This document shows, piece after piece, positions 24,930 through 33,427 of a DNA stretch of 63,832 bases. Position 1 is the stretch's first letter. The number at the start of each line of letters is the position of its first letter. The translations under genes and the position numbers were made by a program. The DNA is taken from the NCBI GenBank assembly GCA_947455605.1, contig CANGOX010000009.1, forward strand, positions 1 through 63,832, in the 5' to 3' direction. A model generated the notes under the pieces. That model had not been told where the DNA came from. It made no database searches and saw only the letters and a program-made list of their open reading frames with translations. The DNA comes from Chitinophagaceae bacterium (GTDB lineage Bacteria > Bacteroidota > Bacteroidia > Chitinophagales > Chitinophagaceae).

Positions 24930-27341
24930 TTATTTTACTCCATACACCCTAAGCCGCATATTCTTTATCTGCAGATCTATACCGGGTGGTGTGTTAAAAA
25001 GGGCCAATTCATAATAAAGGTCTTTCACGTTGCTGTAATCACTCAGCGTAAACATGTCGTTGGTAGTAATATCGTTCCACCGTTTGGGTTGAAATTCATT
25101 TCTGCTGAGCGTTGCCAGGTCGCGCTTGCTCCAGTATAAAAATTTCTTTCCCCGGTTTCTGGTATCGATCAGCGCAAACCGAACGGTTGGATATTTGTCT
25201 GTGTCTTCTCCTTCAATATTGGCTGCAGCGTAGAATTCTATGTATAAGAATTTATATCCCTTCGGTAATTTAAAAATGGGCATCAGGCTGGTATCGGGCT
25301 GCGCTGTTTTGATCCTTCTGGCGCTGCTGTCTGTATAATCCAGCAACAGCTCTTTCTTTCCGGGTAACAGCTCTTTTTTTGCCGGGTATACTTTATTGCT
25401 GTCGCACACATACGCATTGATCGCTTCAAAATTACTGCGAAGGCGGATCATGTGTTTTTTGATGGAATCATTCACGATCTTTTCCTGTGTAAGATCCGGG
25501 CGCAGTTTGTATAACTGGTTTTCAGAAATAAAATAATCGCGCCAGAGATAATCATTGATCTCGCGCCCCCACGACATAAACGGCATGGATTGCTGGTTCC
25601 TGAATGCTTTGGCCGTATCCAGCACACCGGCCATCCAATGAACTTCCTGCGGATACGTATTGAAATGAAAATTCTTTGCAAGAAAAGAAGCAATGGTGGG
25701 TGCGATATTATTGTGCGAATTGACCGATAAGAATTTTTCTCCCTTCTTCAACATCGGAGAATAGATGAGGAAGGGTACATGGTAATCATCAATTTCGCCG
25801 ATCGTTGGAAAAGATCCGATATGGTGATCGCCGGTGATAAAGAAAACCGTGTTGCCATACTCCGGTCGTTTGGCATAGTCGCTGAAGAATTTGCGCAAAC
25901 AATCATCAGAGAACATAAAGGTTACCAGCACTTCCTTGGTTTCACCCAGTGTTCTTTTGATCGGTGCCGTTACATTCATGGTCTTCAGCTTCTGATCAAA
26001 CTTTTTTTCGTATTGTCTTTTCTGTGCAAATAAATAGGGAAGATGAGTGGTTCCGGTATGATAAATATTAAGATAGGGTTGTTTGTTTACAGAATCGATC
26101 ACTTCAAAACTGCGGCTGAACAATGCATCATCGGGATAGCCCATAGACCAGCCTTCTTTACCCACACCCATCTCTTTATACTTTGATGAATAATGTGATA
26201 AAATAAAATCGGTTCCCTGCAAACGGATATAGCCGCCCATATTATCAAAGTCGGGATTAAAGCCCGTAAGAAACCTTGCATAATACCCATTGCTGCGCAG
26301 GATCTTGATCAGCGATAAATGATCGGGCATCACGTTCATGATAGAGAATCCGCGTTTCCCATAAGGAAGCGATCCGGAGATGGCAGGGTGTGCCGCAAAG
26401 GTTCCGGGAGCCGTGCTTAAAAAATTATCCCAGGTTAAACTCTTCTTTGATAATGAATCAAGAAAGGGTGTGAAACTTCCCGCATACGCATTGGCCCCGC
26501 TAAAATCACGCGATAACCCTTCAACCACCAGGATCACAATATTGGGTGTTGTGGCATTCAGGTTAAAGAAATTACCCAATACATCTGCATCTGTATTTTG
26601 ATGCATCAGGGGATATTCACTGCTGGTGAATTTGAATGGGTGGTTGGTATGATAAAACCCGATCTCTTCTGCGAGGCTTGGCGCATTCCTGTCGTTTTTT
26701 GCAAACAGGTAATGATAACTGTCGTTGATCCAGTAACTCAGTTTATTGGTGGTTAAATAGTACGCAGAGCTTTGTTTGAACCAATCGGGCGATGGATTGG
26801 CGAAGCGGGTGAAGAGAAGCGCAAGTACCGTTAAAATAGTTGCTGACGTTAAAAGGGGTTTAGGTGCGGTTATTTTTTGGGTAAGCGCATAATAGAGAAT
26901 AAAATAAGCAGGCAGGTAAATGAAAAAAGGAACATAGGGTTTTATGCCAGACCCCAGCATCTGTTTAACTGTATCGATCGTATCCTTACTCTTTCTGGTA
27001 AATAATTCATGATCGAAAGGTGTATTTCTTTCTGAGAAAGTAATCAGTAGTCCAATACAACAAATAATGAACAGGATATTGAGTGTATGGAATAATAAGA
27101 TTCCTGCCCGTTTATTCAGTTTATATAAAACAAGGGTTGGAAAAAAAAGGATACCGCAATAGATCAGCCAAAGCCATACATCATACACCACACCCACTAA
27201 TTCAAACCGGTAAGATTGAATGGCAAATGATTTAGAAGCAACGGCCACGTATTCAAATACACGAAGCAAACAAAGCGTAAGCAATAAAGCCAGCGCTATG
27301 CGGAAGAACTTTTGAAAGAAGCCTGACTTCTGATCCGTCAT
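24930..27341 (-). CDS. LTA-synthase-like sulfatase-family membrane enzyme
   Basis: An 803-residue inner-membrane protein with five N-terminal transmembrane segments followed by a periplasmic alkaline phosphatase-like domain of the lipoteichoic acid synthase group. Motifs: PNIVILVVEGLSRDF (metal-binding Glu), the nucleophile-bearing segment near FLSTAPGTFAAHPAISGS, and ITGDHHIGSFPTIGEIDDYHVPFLIYSP with DH/H ligands. A carbohydrate- or lipid-transfer role, such as adding phosphoglycerol or phosphoethanolamine to an envelope polymer, is likely but the acceptor is unknown. The last 170 residues form an extra C-terminal domain. It is monocistronic as far as can be seen. Confidence 0.9.
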   Translation of the reverse strand: MTDQKSGFFQKFFRIALALLLTLCLLRVFEYVAVASKSFAIQSYRFELVGVVYDVWLWLIYCGILFFPTLVLYKLNKRAGILLFHTLNILFIICCIGLLITFSERNTPFDHELFTRKSKDTIDTVKQMLGSGIKPYVPFFIYLPAYFILYYALTQKITAPKPLLTSATILTVLALLFTRFANPSPDWFKQSSAYYLTTNKLSYWINDSYHYLFAKNDRNAPSLAEEIGFYHTNHPFKFTSSEYPLMHQNTDADVLGNFFNLNATTPNIVILVVEGLSRDFSGANAYAGSFTPFLDSLSKKSLTWDNFLSTAPGTFAAHPAISGSLPYGKRGFSIMNVMPDHLSLIKILRSNGYYARFLTGFNPDFDNMGGYIRLQGTDFILSHYSSKYKEMGVGKEGWSMGYPDDALFSRSFEVIDSVNKQPYLNIYHTGTTHLPYLFAQKRQYEKKFDQKLKTMNVTAPIKRTLGETKEVLVTFMFSDDCLRKFFSDYAKRPEYGNTVFFITGDHHIGSFPTIGEIDDYHVPFLIYSPMLKKGEKFLSVNSHNNIAPTIASFLAKNFHFNTYPQEVHWMAGVLDTAKAFRNQQSMPFMSWGREINDYLWRDYFISENQLYKLRPDLTQEKIVNDSIKKHMIRLRSNFEAINAYVCDSNKVYPAKKELLPGKKELLLDYTDSSARRIKTAQPDTSLMPIFKLPKGYKFLYIEFYAAANIEGEDTDKYPTVRFALIDTRNRGKKFLYWSKRDLATLSRNEFQPKRWNDITTNDMFTLSDYSNVKDLYYELALFNTPPGIDLQIKNMRLRVYGVK

Positions 27342-27426
27342 GAAAAAAGATTAGCGGGTAAGATATTTTATTTTGCTTGTGTTTTCGTTTACTGAGTATA
27401 CATACAACCCAAACAAACCTTATTTA

Positions 27427-28428
27427 TTAACCGATCAATCCTGCTTTCTGGCTGATATCCATCATTCGGTCCATCGGTTTTTTTGCGGCCAGACGAAGGC
27501 TCTCATCCATCGTGATCTCCGGTAATTCATATTGCATGCAGAGATAGAGTTTCTCCAGTGTATTCAGCTTCATATACGGACAATCATTGCAGGCACAGTT
27601 GTTATTAGGTGGTGCCGGAATAAAGGTCTTATTGGGGCTGCTTTGCTGCATCTGGTGCAGGATACCGGTTTCAGTTGCCACTATATATTCGTTACACCTG
27701 TCGGATTGTGAGTATTTTAATAACTGTGTGGTACTACCTATATAATCGGCTATTGCCAATACCACTTCTTCACATTCCGGATGGGCAATCAATTTTGCTT
27801 TTGGGTGTCTGATCTTGAGTTTGGTTATTTTCTCCAGGCTAAAGATCTCGTGTACCATACAGGCCCCGTTCCACAACAGCATATTCCTGCCCGTTTTTTT
27901 ATTGAGCCAGGCACCTAAATTTTTATCCGGTGCAAATAAGATAGGTTGATCCTTTGGAACACTTTCAATGATCTTTTCTGCATTACTGCTGGTACAGATA
28001 ATATCGCTTAATGCCTTTATCTCTGCAGTACAATTGATATAAGAGATCACCAGGTGGTCTGGGTGTTTATCCTTAAATGTTTTAAACAGATCTGTGGGAG
28101 CACTATCCGCTAAGGAACATCCGGCTTTCAGATCGGGTAATAGAACCTTTTTGGTGGGGTTGAGTATTTTGGCTGTTTCGGCCATAAAGTGTACGCCGGC
28201 AAAAACAATGATATCAGCATCGGTCTGTTTGGCTTTCTGGGCAAGCCCCAGACTATCGCCAATAAAATCTGCCACATCCTGGATATCAGGCTCCTGGTAA
28301 AAATGTGCAAGGATAACGGCATTCTTCTCTTTCTTTAGACGCTCAATCTCGGCAAATAAATCCAGACGCGGATCAATCTCAAGATCTAAAAAACCTTTTT
28401 CTGAAATCGTGTTTTTATCAATGTTCAT
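27427..28428 (-). CDS. nadA: Quinolinate synthase NadA
   Basis: A 333-residue cytosolic [4Fe-4S] enzyme that condenses iminoaspartate and dihydroxyacetone phosphate to quinolinate in de novo NAD synthesis. Repeating-domain motifs are clear: [94 protein letters not shown]. Cluster cysteines lie in AGCS, PEC and the C-terminal CACNDC region. Partner genes nadB and nadC are not in the window; nadD is at 48764. A TAnnTTTG-like element lies at 28525-28532 on the minus strand without a clear -33 partner. Confidence 0.97.
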   Translation of the reverse strand: MNIDKNTISEKGFLDLEIDPRLDLFAEIERLKKEKNAVILAHFYQEPDIQDVADFIGDSLGLAQKAKQTDADIIVFAGVHFMAETAKILNPTKKVLLPDLKAGCSLADSAPTDLFKTFKDKHPDHLVISYINCTAEIKALSDIICTSSNAEKIIESVPKDQPILFAPDKNLGAWLNKKTGRNMLLWNGACMVHEIFSLEKITKLKIRHPKAKLIAHPECEEVVLAIADYIGSTTQLLKYSQSDRCNEYIVATETGILHQMQQSSPNKTFIPAPPNNNCACNDCPYMKLNTLEKLYLCMQYELPEITMDESLRLAAKKPMDRMMDISQKAGLIG

Positions 28429-29062
28429 AACTCTTGTAATAGTATCTAATAATACCTTTTTATAAAACTTAACTACTATTATTACGGGTGTGGATATCGG
28501 GAAAACTTACTTATCCCCAAAGCGCAAAGTTAATTACCTGAGGCTTATCCACGGATATTAACCATATAATCCACAGATGATTTCGCTATTAGTAAAGGGA
28601 TCCGTTAGTTTTTTAACATCTGTGTATTACGCTGTTCACATTTACATTCTTTCATTATCCACCGGCGCGTCACTGTGCATTAACAGGGATAAACTGCAAG
28701 TGAATTTTGCCAAAACCCTGAAACAGATACCGTTTACTGAAGTTTATTCCTCCTCTTTCCACAATCTCAACCGAAAAAAGCCGGCTTTTCCACCGAAAAA
28801 CACCCTTTTGCACAGCAGGATGTGGATTTCTCTTTTGATATATCAGCACCTCTTCCCGGCCATTTTCAGGCTTTTAGCCTGCCTTTTTACTTCAACATTC
28901 AATATTCCTTGTTCAATATTCAATATTCCACCGGAAATCCTTGTCTTTCCTGCAATTAAATAGGTTTTCCACAATTTGTTCTAATGTTTTATTCCCTTAT
29001 TTTTGCCCCCCGCAAAACATGTACGAAAAGCGGGACCAAAATCATTAATTAATTAAACTATT
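28429..29062. other. Divergent intergenic region between nadA and the PpiD-like gene
   Basis: A 634-bp gap between divergently read genes. It contains the strong plus-strand promoter at 28975-29005, a short tandem phrase of TTCAATATT repeats near 28892-28928, and otherwise A+T-rich sequence. A 128-codon frame at 28577-28963 is not protein-like. I see no RNA gene. Confidence 0.7.
28975..29005 (+). promoter_or_regulatory. Bacteroidota sigma-ABfr promoter for the PpiD-like gene
   Basis: TTTG at 28975-28978 (-33 element), a 19-bp spacer, and TATTTTTG at 28998-29005 (-7 element) match the TTTG-N19-TAnnTTTG consensus exactly. Transcription should start near 29012, giving a leader of about 50 nt before the ATG at 29063. 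Confidence 0.8.
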
Positions 29063-31153
29063 ATGTCTGTAATTCAACGGGTTCGTGACAAAGGTGCGTG
29101 GATACTCTTCGGTTTCATAGCGCTGGCTTTGATTGCCTTTATTCTGCAGGATGGCGTTAGGCGCGGCGGAAGCACGTTTTCTAACACAACCACCATCGGA
29201 AAAGTGAATGGTGAAAAGATAGAACGCGCTGATTTTGAAGAGAAATTAGCCATGCAGGAACGCATGTACGGACCACAGGGCGCTCAGCGCGACCAGCTGA
29301 TCGGTTCTTTATGGAACCAGGAAGTAGAAAGAGTGGTGTTGGGCCAGGAATATGAGAAATTGGGCCTTCAGGTTTCCCCTAAAGAGCTGAGTGATATCCT
29401 TTTTGGCGATAACTCTCCTTTGAAACAGGAGTTTACAGATCCTAAAACAGGTGAATTCAAAGCAAACGATGCCCGCCAGGCTTTTGCACAGTTGAAGAAA
29501 AGCAAGAATACCGAGCAGATCAAAACGATCAACAGTGTATATATCACACCAGCCATTCAGCAAACCCTGCGTAATAAATACCAGAACCTGTTAATGCAGG
29601 CCGCCTATGTGCCTAAGTGGTTGCTTGAAAAACAGCAGGCAGATCAAAATGCGGTTACTTCTTTCTCTTATGTATATGTTCCTTATCTGTCTATCAACGA
29701 CAGCACAGCAAAAGTTAGCGACGATGAGATCGCTGCCTATGTAAGCAAACATGCCAAAGAGTATAAAAAAACAGAAGAAACACGTAATCTCTCTTATGTA
29801 GCATACAGTGCTGCTCCAAGCGGCGCCGATTCTGCCAATGCACTAAACCAGGTATTAAGCCTGAAAGCTGAGTTTGCTGCTGCCAAAGACGCACAGTCTT
29901 TCTTAACCAAAGTGGGTTCTGAAATGCCTTATTATGATAGCTATGTAAGCAAGGCAAGAATGCAGCAGGTGAATAAAGACTCATTGGTAAAAACGCCGGT
30001 AGGTAGCTTATACGGCCCTTACCTGGATGCCAATACTTATGTTGTGGCTAAAATGCTTGGAACCAAACAGTGGCCCGACAGTGCAAAAGTTCGCCACATC
30101 CTGATTGGTACCGTTGATCCAAGAAGCGGACAGGTAGTGCGTCCGGACAGCGTTGCGAAAAAAATGATCGACAGTATTGAAACAGCGATCAAAGGAGGTG
30201 CTGATTTTAATGCCATGGTTACCAAATATTCTGATGATCAGGGAAGTAAAGAAAAAGGCGGCTTGTATGATTTCTTTCCTCAGGGACAAATGGCCGTTGC
30301 CTTCAATGATTATGCTTTCGATAAACCCGTAGGAACCAAGGGTGTTGTTAAAACAGAATTCGGTTACCACTATATGGAAGTGTTGGGACAAAAGAATGTA
30401 AACCCCGTTTACAAGATCGCTTATCTGTCTAAACCGATCCTTACCAGCAATGAAACAGAAACCGCTGCAAGTACCGCCGCGGCTCAGTTTGCCGTTTCAG
30501 GAAAAAATGCAAAAGCTTTCAATGCCAATGCGGTTAAAGAGAACAGACAGATCCTGATCGCGAACGATATCAAACAAAATGATTTCACCATTAACGGATT
30601 AGGACAAAGTCGTTCATTGGTTCGTTGGGCATATGAGCACAGCGCCGGTGATGTTTCTGAACCAACCCAGGTGGGAGATAAGTATGTAGTAGCTATTGTT
30701 ACAGCAGTAAACAAAGCCGGCACCGCTTCGGTTGCCGAAGCAAGACCAACGGTTGAAACGATTATCCGCAACGAGAAAAAAGCGAAGCTGATCATTGAAA
30801 GCAAATTCAAGGGTAACTCGCTGGAATCTTATTCTACCAGTACCGGCGCTCCGGTTCTGCGCGCAGACAGTCTGAGTTTTGCCGCTCCGTTTATTTCCGG
30901 TGTAGGTAGTGAGCCCAAAATTATTGGCGCAGCATTCAATAAGAATCTTGCCGGAAAAGCGAGTGAGCCCATTGCAGGCGCAACGGGCGTATTTTCTATC
31001 AAGATCGAAAGCAATGGTGCAAAAGCAGCCATCGCAGATGTGGCTACGATCAAACAAAACCTGATACAGGCGGCAAAAATGTCGTCTTACCGTGGTTTTG
31101 AGGCTTTGAAAAAAGCAGCCACCATCAAGGATAGCCGCTCTAAGTTCTATTAA
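29063..31153 (+). CDS. PpiD/SurA-like peptidyl-prolyl isomerase, membrane anchored
   Basis: A 696-residue protein with one N-terminal membrane helix (WILFGFIALALIAFILQDG) and a large periplasmic part. The first half is a SurA-like N-terminal region (KVNGEKIERADFEEKLAMQ); a parvulin rotamase domain lies near residues 340-460 (KVRHILIGTVDP, GGADFNAMVTKYSDDQGSKEKGGLYDFF, TEFGYHYMEVLG). These periplasmic chaperones assist outer-membrane protein folding. Its own promoter and a 14-bp-stem terminator make it a single transcription unit. Bacteroidota often encode one such large PpiD-like protein in a core position. Confidence 0.93.
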   Translation: MSVIQRVRDKGAWILFGFIALALIAFILQDGVRRGGSTFSNTTTIGKVNGEKIERADFEEKLAMQERMYGPQGAQRDQLIGSLWNQEVERVVLGQEYEKLGLQVSPKELSDILFGDNSPLKQEFTDPKTGEFKANDARQAFAQLKKSKNTEQIKTINSVYITPAIQQTLRNKYQNLLMQAAYVPKWLLEKQQADQNAVTSFSYVYVPYLSINDSTAKVSDDEIAAYVSKHAKEYKKTEETRNLSYVAYSAAPSGADSANALNQVLSLKAEFAAAKDAQSFLTKVGSEMPYYDSYVSKARMQQVNKDSLVKTPVGSLYGPYLDANTYVVAKMLGTKQWPDSAKVRHILIGTVDPRSGQVVRPDSVAKKMIDSIETAIKGGADFNAMVTKYSDDQGSKEKGGLYDFFPQGQMAVAFNDYAFDKPVGTKGVVKTEFGYHYMEVLGQKNVNPVYKIAYLSKPILTSNETETAASTAAAQFAVSGKNAKAFNANAVKENRQILIANDIKQNDFTINGLGQSRSLVRWAYEHSAGDVSEPTQVGDKYVVAIVTAVNKAGTASVAEARPTVETIIRNEKKAKLIIESKFKGNSLESYSTSTGAPVLRADSLSFAAPFISGVGSEPKIIGAAFNKNLAGKASEPIAGATGVFSIKIESNGAKAAIADVATIKQNLIQAAKMSSYRGFEALKKAATIKDSRSKFY

Positions 31154-31173
31154 TAGACTACTGATCATATTTA

Positions 31174-31210
31174 CAAAAGCCCGTTGCCAACCGCAACGGG
31201 CTTTTGTTTT
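31174..31210 (+). terminator. Strong intrinsic terminator of the PpiD-like gene
   Basis: A perfect 14-bp stem, CAAAAGCCCGTTGC (31174-31187) and GCAACGGGCTTTTG (31193-31206), with a five-base loop and a following T-run. It lies 20 bp past the stop at 31153. It overlaps the false upstream extension of the DUF2480 frame and supports a later start for that gene. Confidence 0.93.
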
Positions 31211-31270
31211 ACGGATACCGAAAACCACATTTCCCGAAGAGTTGTAACTTTGTCTTGTAAAAAGAACGGC

Positions 31271-31777
31271 ATGAGTGAAGTGTTTGTAAACAAGGTGGCA
31301 GAAAGCGGACTGATCAGTTTTGATCTGGAAGAATATTATCCAAAAGGCGAGATCAAAACATTTGACCTGAAGGGATACCTGTTTATGGAGCTGATCCTGA
31401 AAGAAAAGGATTTCCGTGGGGCATTATTAACCACCGAATGGGATCAATATGCCAATGCCCATGTTGCCATCACCTGTTCTGCCGATGCGATCATTCCTAT
31501 GTGGGCATATATGCTGGTGGCCAGCTATCTCCAACCCATTGCCGCCAATGTTGTTTTTGGGGATGAAAAAAAATTGATCAGCACACTCCTGTTAAAAAAT
31601 CTGGCTTCTGTAAAAGGAGAAGATTTTACCGATAAGCGCATTGTTGTAAAAGGTTGCGGAGAAGTGGATATACCCCAGGAAGCCTATGTGGAGATCACCA
31701 ATAAGCTTCGGCCTTTTGTAAAGAGTATTATGTATGGAGAACCTTGTAGCACGGTGCCCATCTATAAGAAAAAATAA
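31271..31777 (+). CDS. DUF2480 family protein
   Basis: A 168-residue cytosolic protein of the DUF2480 family, found mainly in Bacteroidota and of unknown role. Conserved parts seen: EVFVNKVAESGLISFDLEEYYP, FDLKGYLFMELILKEKDFR, WDQYANAHVAITCSADAIIPMWAYMLV, and a final region with GCGEVDIPQEAYVEITNKL. The start at 31271 was chosen because the terminator at 31174-31210 lies inside the longer frame that begins at 31184. It is convergent with the fatty acid hydroxylase gene, 8 bp apart. Confidence 0.9.
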   Translation: MSEVFVNKVAESGLISFDLEEYYPKGEIKTFDLKGYLFMELILKEKDFRGALLTTEWDQYANAHVAITCSADAIIPMWAYMLVASYLQPIAANVVFGDEKKLISTLLLKNLASVKGEDFTDKRIVVKGCGEVDIPQEAYVEITNKLRPFVKSIMYGEPCSTVPIYKKK

Positions 31778-31784
31778 AAAAATA

Positions 31785-32549
31785 TTATACCGCAGACCGG
31801 CGGTTTTTTACTTCCTCAAAACGATCATCATAGTCTTCGCGAACGGTTCCAAACACCCGGTCCCAGAAAAGAAAATACAAACCGTAATTCCCCTTAAAGT
31901 ATTGATGGTGCTGGTTGTGGTTAACCGAAGTGTTGATCCATTTACCCAGGGCCGACCTGCTGAAGCCTTTTGGATACAGCTCATAGCCCAGATGCCCATA
32001 CACATTATAGACGATCATCATCAGAAAAAAAAGGATCAGGTGTGTTTTATGAATAGGGATCGTAAACAGAAAGATGATCACTATGCCCACTTCCACAACT
32101 GCCTCTAAGGGGTGGAAGGCATAGGCTGCCCAGGGAGAAGGGTTCACAGATTTATGGTGAACCAGATGAAACCAGTTGAACAATCGTTTATGATGCATGA
32201 GCCTGTGCGCAAAATAGAAATAGGTATCGTGCATAAAGAACATTACCGGGTACAGTGCAAAATAATAGAACCATCCATGGTCGCTGATATTGAGATAGCG
32301 CGTTGTATGTGGTGCCACTTTCGGATGATTGAACAGGATCACCGAAACAAAAGAAAAAATAGCGATGGTTATAAACGAATAACCCATTTCGCGCAGATAA
32401 TCTGAATTCTTTGGAAAACGGTTCTGGATCTTTCTGTAAAAAAAGCGATTTCGCCAGGCCACATAAAAGATCAGAAAAGCGATCCCCGCGATCATAAAGT
32501 AGCGGCCGCCGATCAGCCAGATGCTTTTAACAAAGAAGGTCCAGTTCAT
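31785..32549 (-). CDS. Fatty acid hydroxylase/sterol desaturase-family protein
   Basis: A 254-residue integral membrane di-iron enzyme of the sterol desaturase/fatty acid hydroxylase superfamily, with four to five membrane segments. The di-iron histidine clusters are HDTYFYFAHRLMHHKRLFNWFHLVHHKS and NHNQHHQYF. The family introduces hydroxyl groups or desaturates lipids using oxygen. Carotenoid hydroxylase CrtZ is a distant relative, but this protein is longer and closer to the desaturase branch. Substrate unknown. The neighbouring small genes do not hint at a pathway. Confidence 0.9.
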   Translation of the reverse strand: MNWTFFVKSIWLIGGRYFMIAGIAFLIFYVAWRNRFFYRKIQNRFPKNSDYLREMGYSFITIAIFSFVSVILFNHPKVAPHTTRYLNISDHGWFYYFALYPVMFFMHDTYFYFAHRLMHHKRLFNWFHLVHHKSVNPSPWAAYAFHPLEAVVEVGIVIIFLFTIPIHKTHLILFFLMMIVYNVYGHLGYELYPKGFSRSALGKWINTSVNHNQHHQYFKGNYGLYFLFWDRVFGTVREDYDDRFEEVKNRRSAV

Positions 32550-32603
32550 ACCTTAAATATAAGAAATCGATTAATTCGGCGAAGGAAGCCCTAACTTAAT
32601 TGA

Positions 32604-32912
32604 ATGAAAAACAGGATCGGTCTTGCCTTAGCGCTGCTGTTTATTGCACCCGGCGTATACGCTATCTGCTCTTGGTTTATGCTGGACGCCCGTTCACAAA
32701 AGGCAAGCACACTTAGCTATCAATCTGTTTTGGGGCTGCCCGAACTTTCGTTCAGCAAACAGATCCTGGGTTTGTTGTTGTTGGGAATGGCCGGCATTTA
32801 CATAGCAGCCAGAAGCAAAGACGGCGAAACGGGAATGGTTCATTGGGCCCGCATCTTTTTGTTGATCCTGGGTGCGGCCGAATGTTCAATGCTGGCGTTC
32901 TCGCTGATGTAA
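32604..32912 (+). CDS. Small membrane protein of unknown function
   Basis: A 102-residue hydrophobic protein with three membrane segments near residues 6-24, 55-70 and 82-102. It has no known signature; the run of Leu/Gly-rich helices resembles small conserved membrane proteins of Bacteroidota. It is divergent from the hydroxylase gene and ends 11 bp before the SnoaL-like gene on the opposite strand. Coding status rests on length, the start codon position and typical membrane-protein composition. Confidence 0.6.
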   Translation: MKNRIGLALALLFIAPGVYAICSWFMLDARSQKASTLSYQSVLGLPELSFSKQILGLLLLGMAGIYIAARSKDGETGMVHWARIFLLILGAAECSMLAFSLM

Positions 32913-32923
32913 GTTTTGAACGG

Positions 32924-33388
32924 TTACTCGTTCATGAATTTCTGCAAACCGATCTTTGCCTGCAGCTGAATTTTCTTATGCATAAAAGATGACCACCCAA
33001 ACAACAGCCCGGTTAAACCAAATGCCTGTCTCGACCAACGATAGATATCAAACGCATCCGTATGCTCAATGATCAATCCATCCTTAAACCGCATGTGCGC
33101 TGTGATCTTGTTCACGATCCTTCTCCCTGTTTTAGAAAACAGATAAGATGCTGTCCAGTTGCAGGTGGTATATTCCTCATCCAGCAGTTGGATGTTTCCA
33201 TACACCAAAGAGAAGTCCTTCGCGCGCTTACACAACATCTCCCACATAGCTTTGGTCTCATTCGCATCCAGCAATCCAAATGCGGGATCGTTGAATACGG
33301 CCTCTACGTGATAACAGGCTTGCATAGAAGCATAATCCAGCTGCTGAAAAGCAGTATAAAACCTGTTGATCGTTTGCTCGTTTGTCAT
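32924..33388 (-). CDS. SnoaL/NTF2-like protein
   Basis: A 154-residue protein of the SnoaL-like polyketide cyclase/NTF2 fold: INRFYTAFQQLDYASMQACYHVEAVFNDPAFGLLD, then KAMWEMLCKRAKDFSLVYG, TASYLFSKTGRRIVNKITAHMRFKDGLIIEHTDAFDIYRWSRQAFG. It is common in Bacteroidota with no agreed substrate. Without a signal peptide it should be cytosolic. It reads towards the small membrane protein and follows polA in the other direction, with 39 bp between. Confidence 0.88.
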   Translation of the reverse strand: MTNEQTINRFYTAFQQLDYASMQACYHVEAVFNDPAFGLLDANETKAMWEMLCKRAKDFSLVYGNIQLLDEEYTTCNWTASYLFSKTGRRIVNKITAHMRFKDGLIIEHTDAFDIYRWSRQAFGLTGLLFGWSSFMHKKIQLQAKIGLQKFMNE

Positions 33389-33427
33389 GGTGTAATCATT
33401 TAACTCCCCCTTCGGGGTGTTGGGGGT

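Noticed and set aside
28577..28963. A 128-codon ORF in the nadA-PpiD gap
   Set aside because: No similarity or codon pattern that suggests a protein; it contains TTCAATATT repeats and lies next to a mapped-type promoter.
30614..31228. A 204-codon ORF antisense to the PpiD-like gene
   Set aside because: The plus-strand gene has promoter, terminator and domain support; the antisense frame has none.
31785..32549. A carotenoid hydroxylase (CrtZ) that could make the rhodopsin antenna
   Set aside because: It is in the same superfamily but longer than CrtZ, looks closer to sterol desaturase/fatty acid hydroxylase proteins, and lies 26 kb from the cassette; the link is not supported by sequence.
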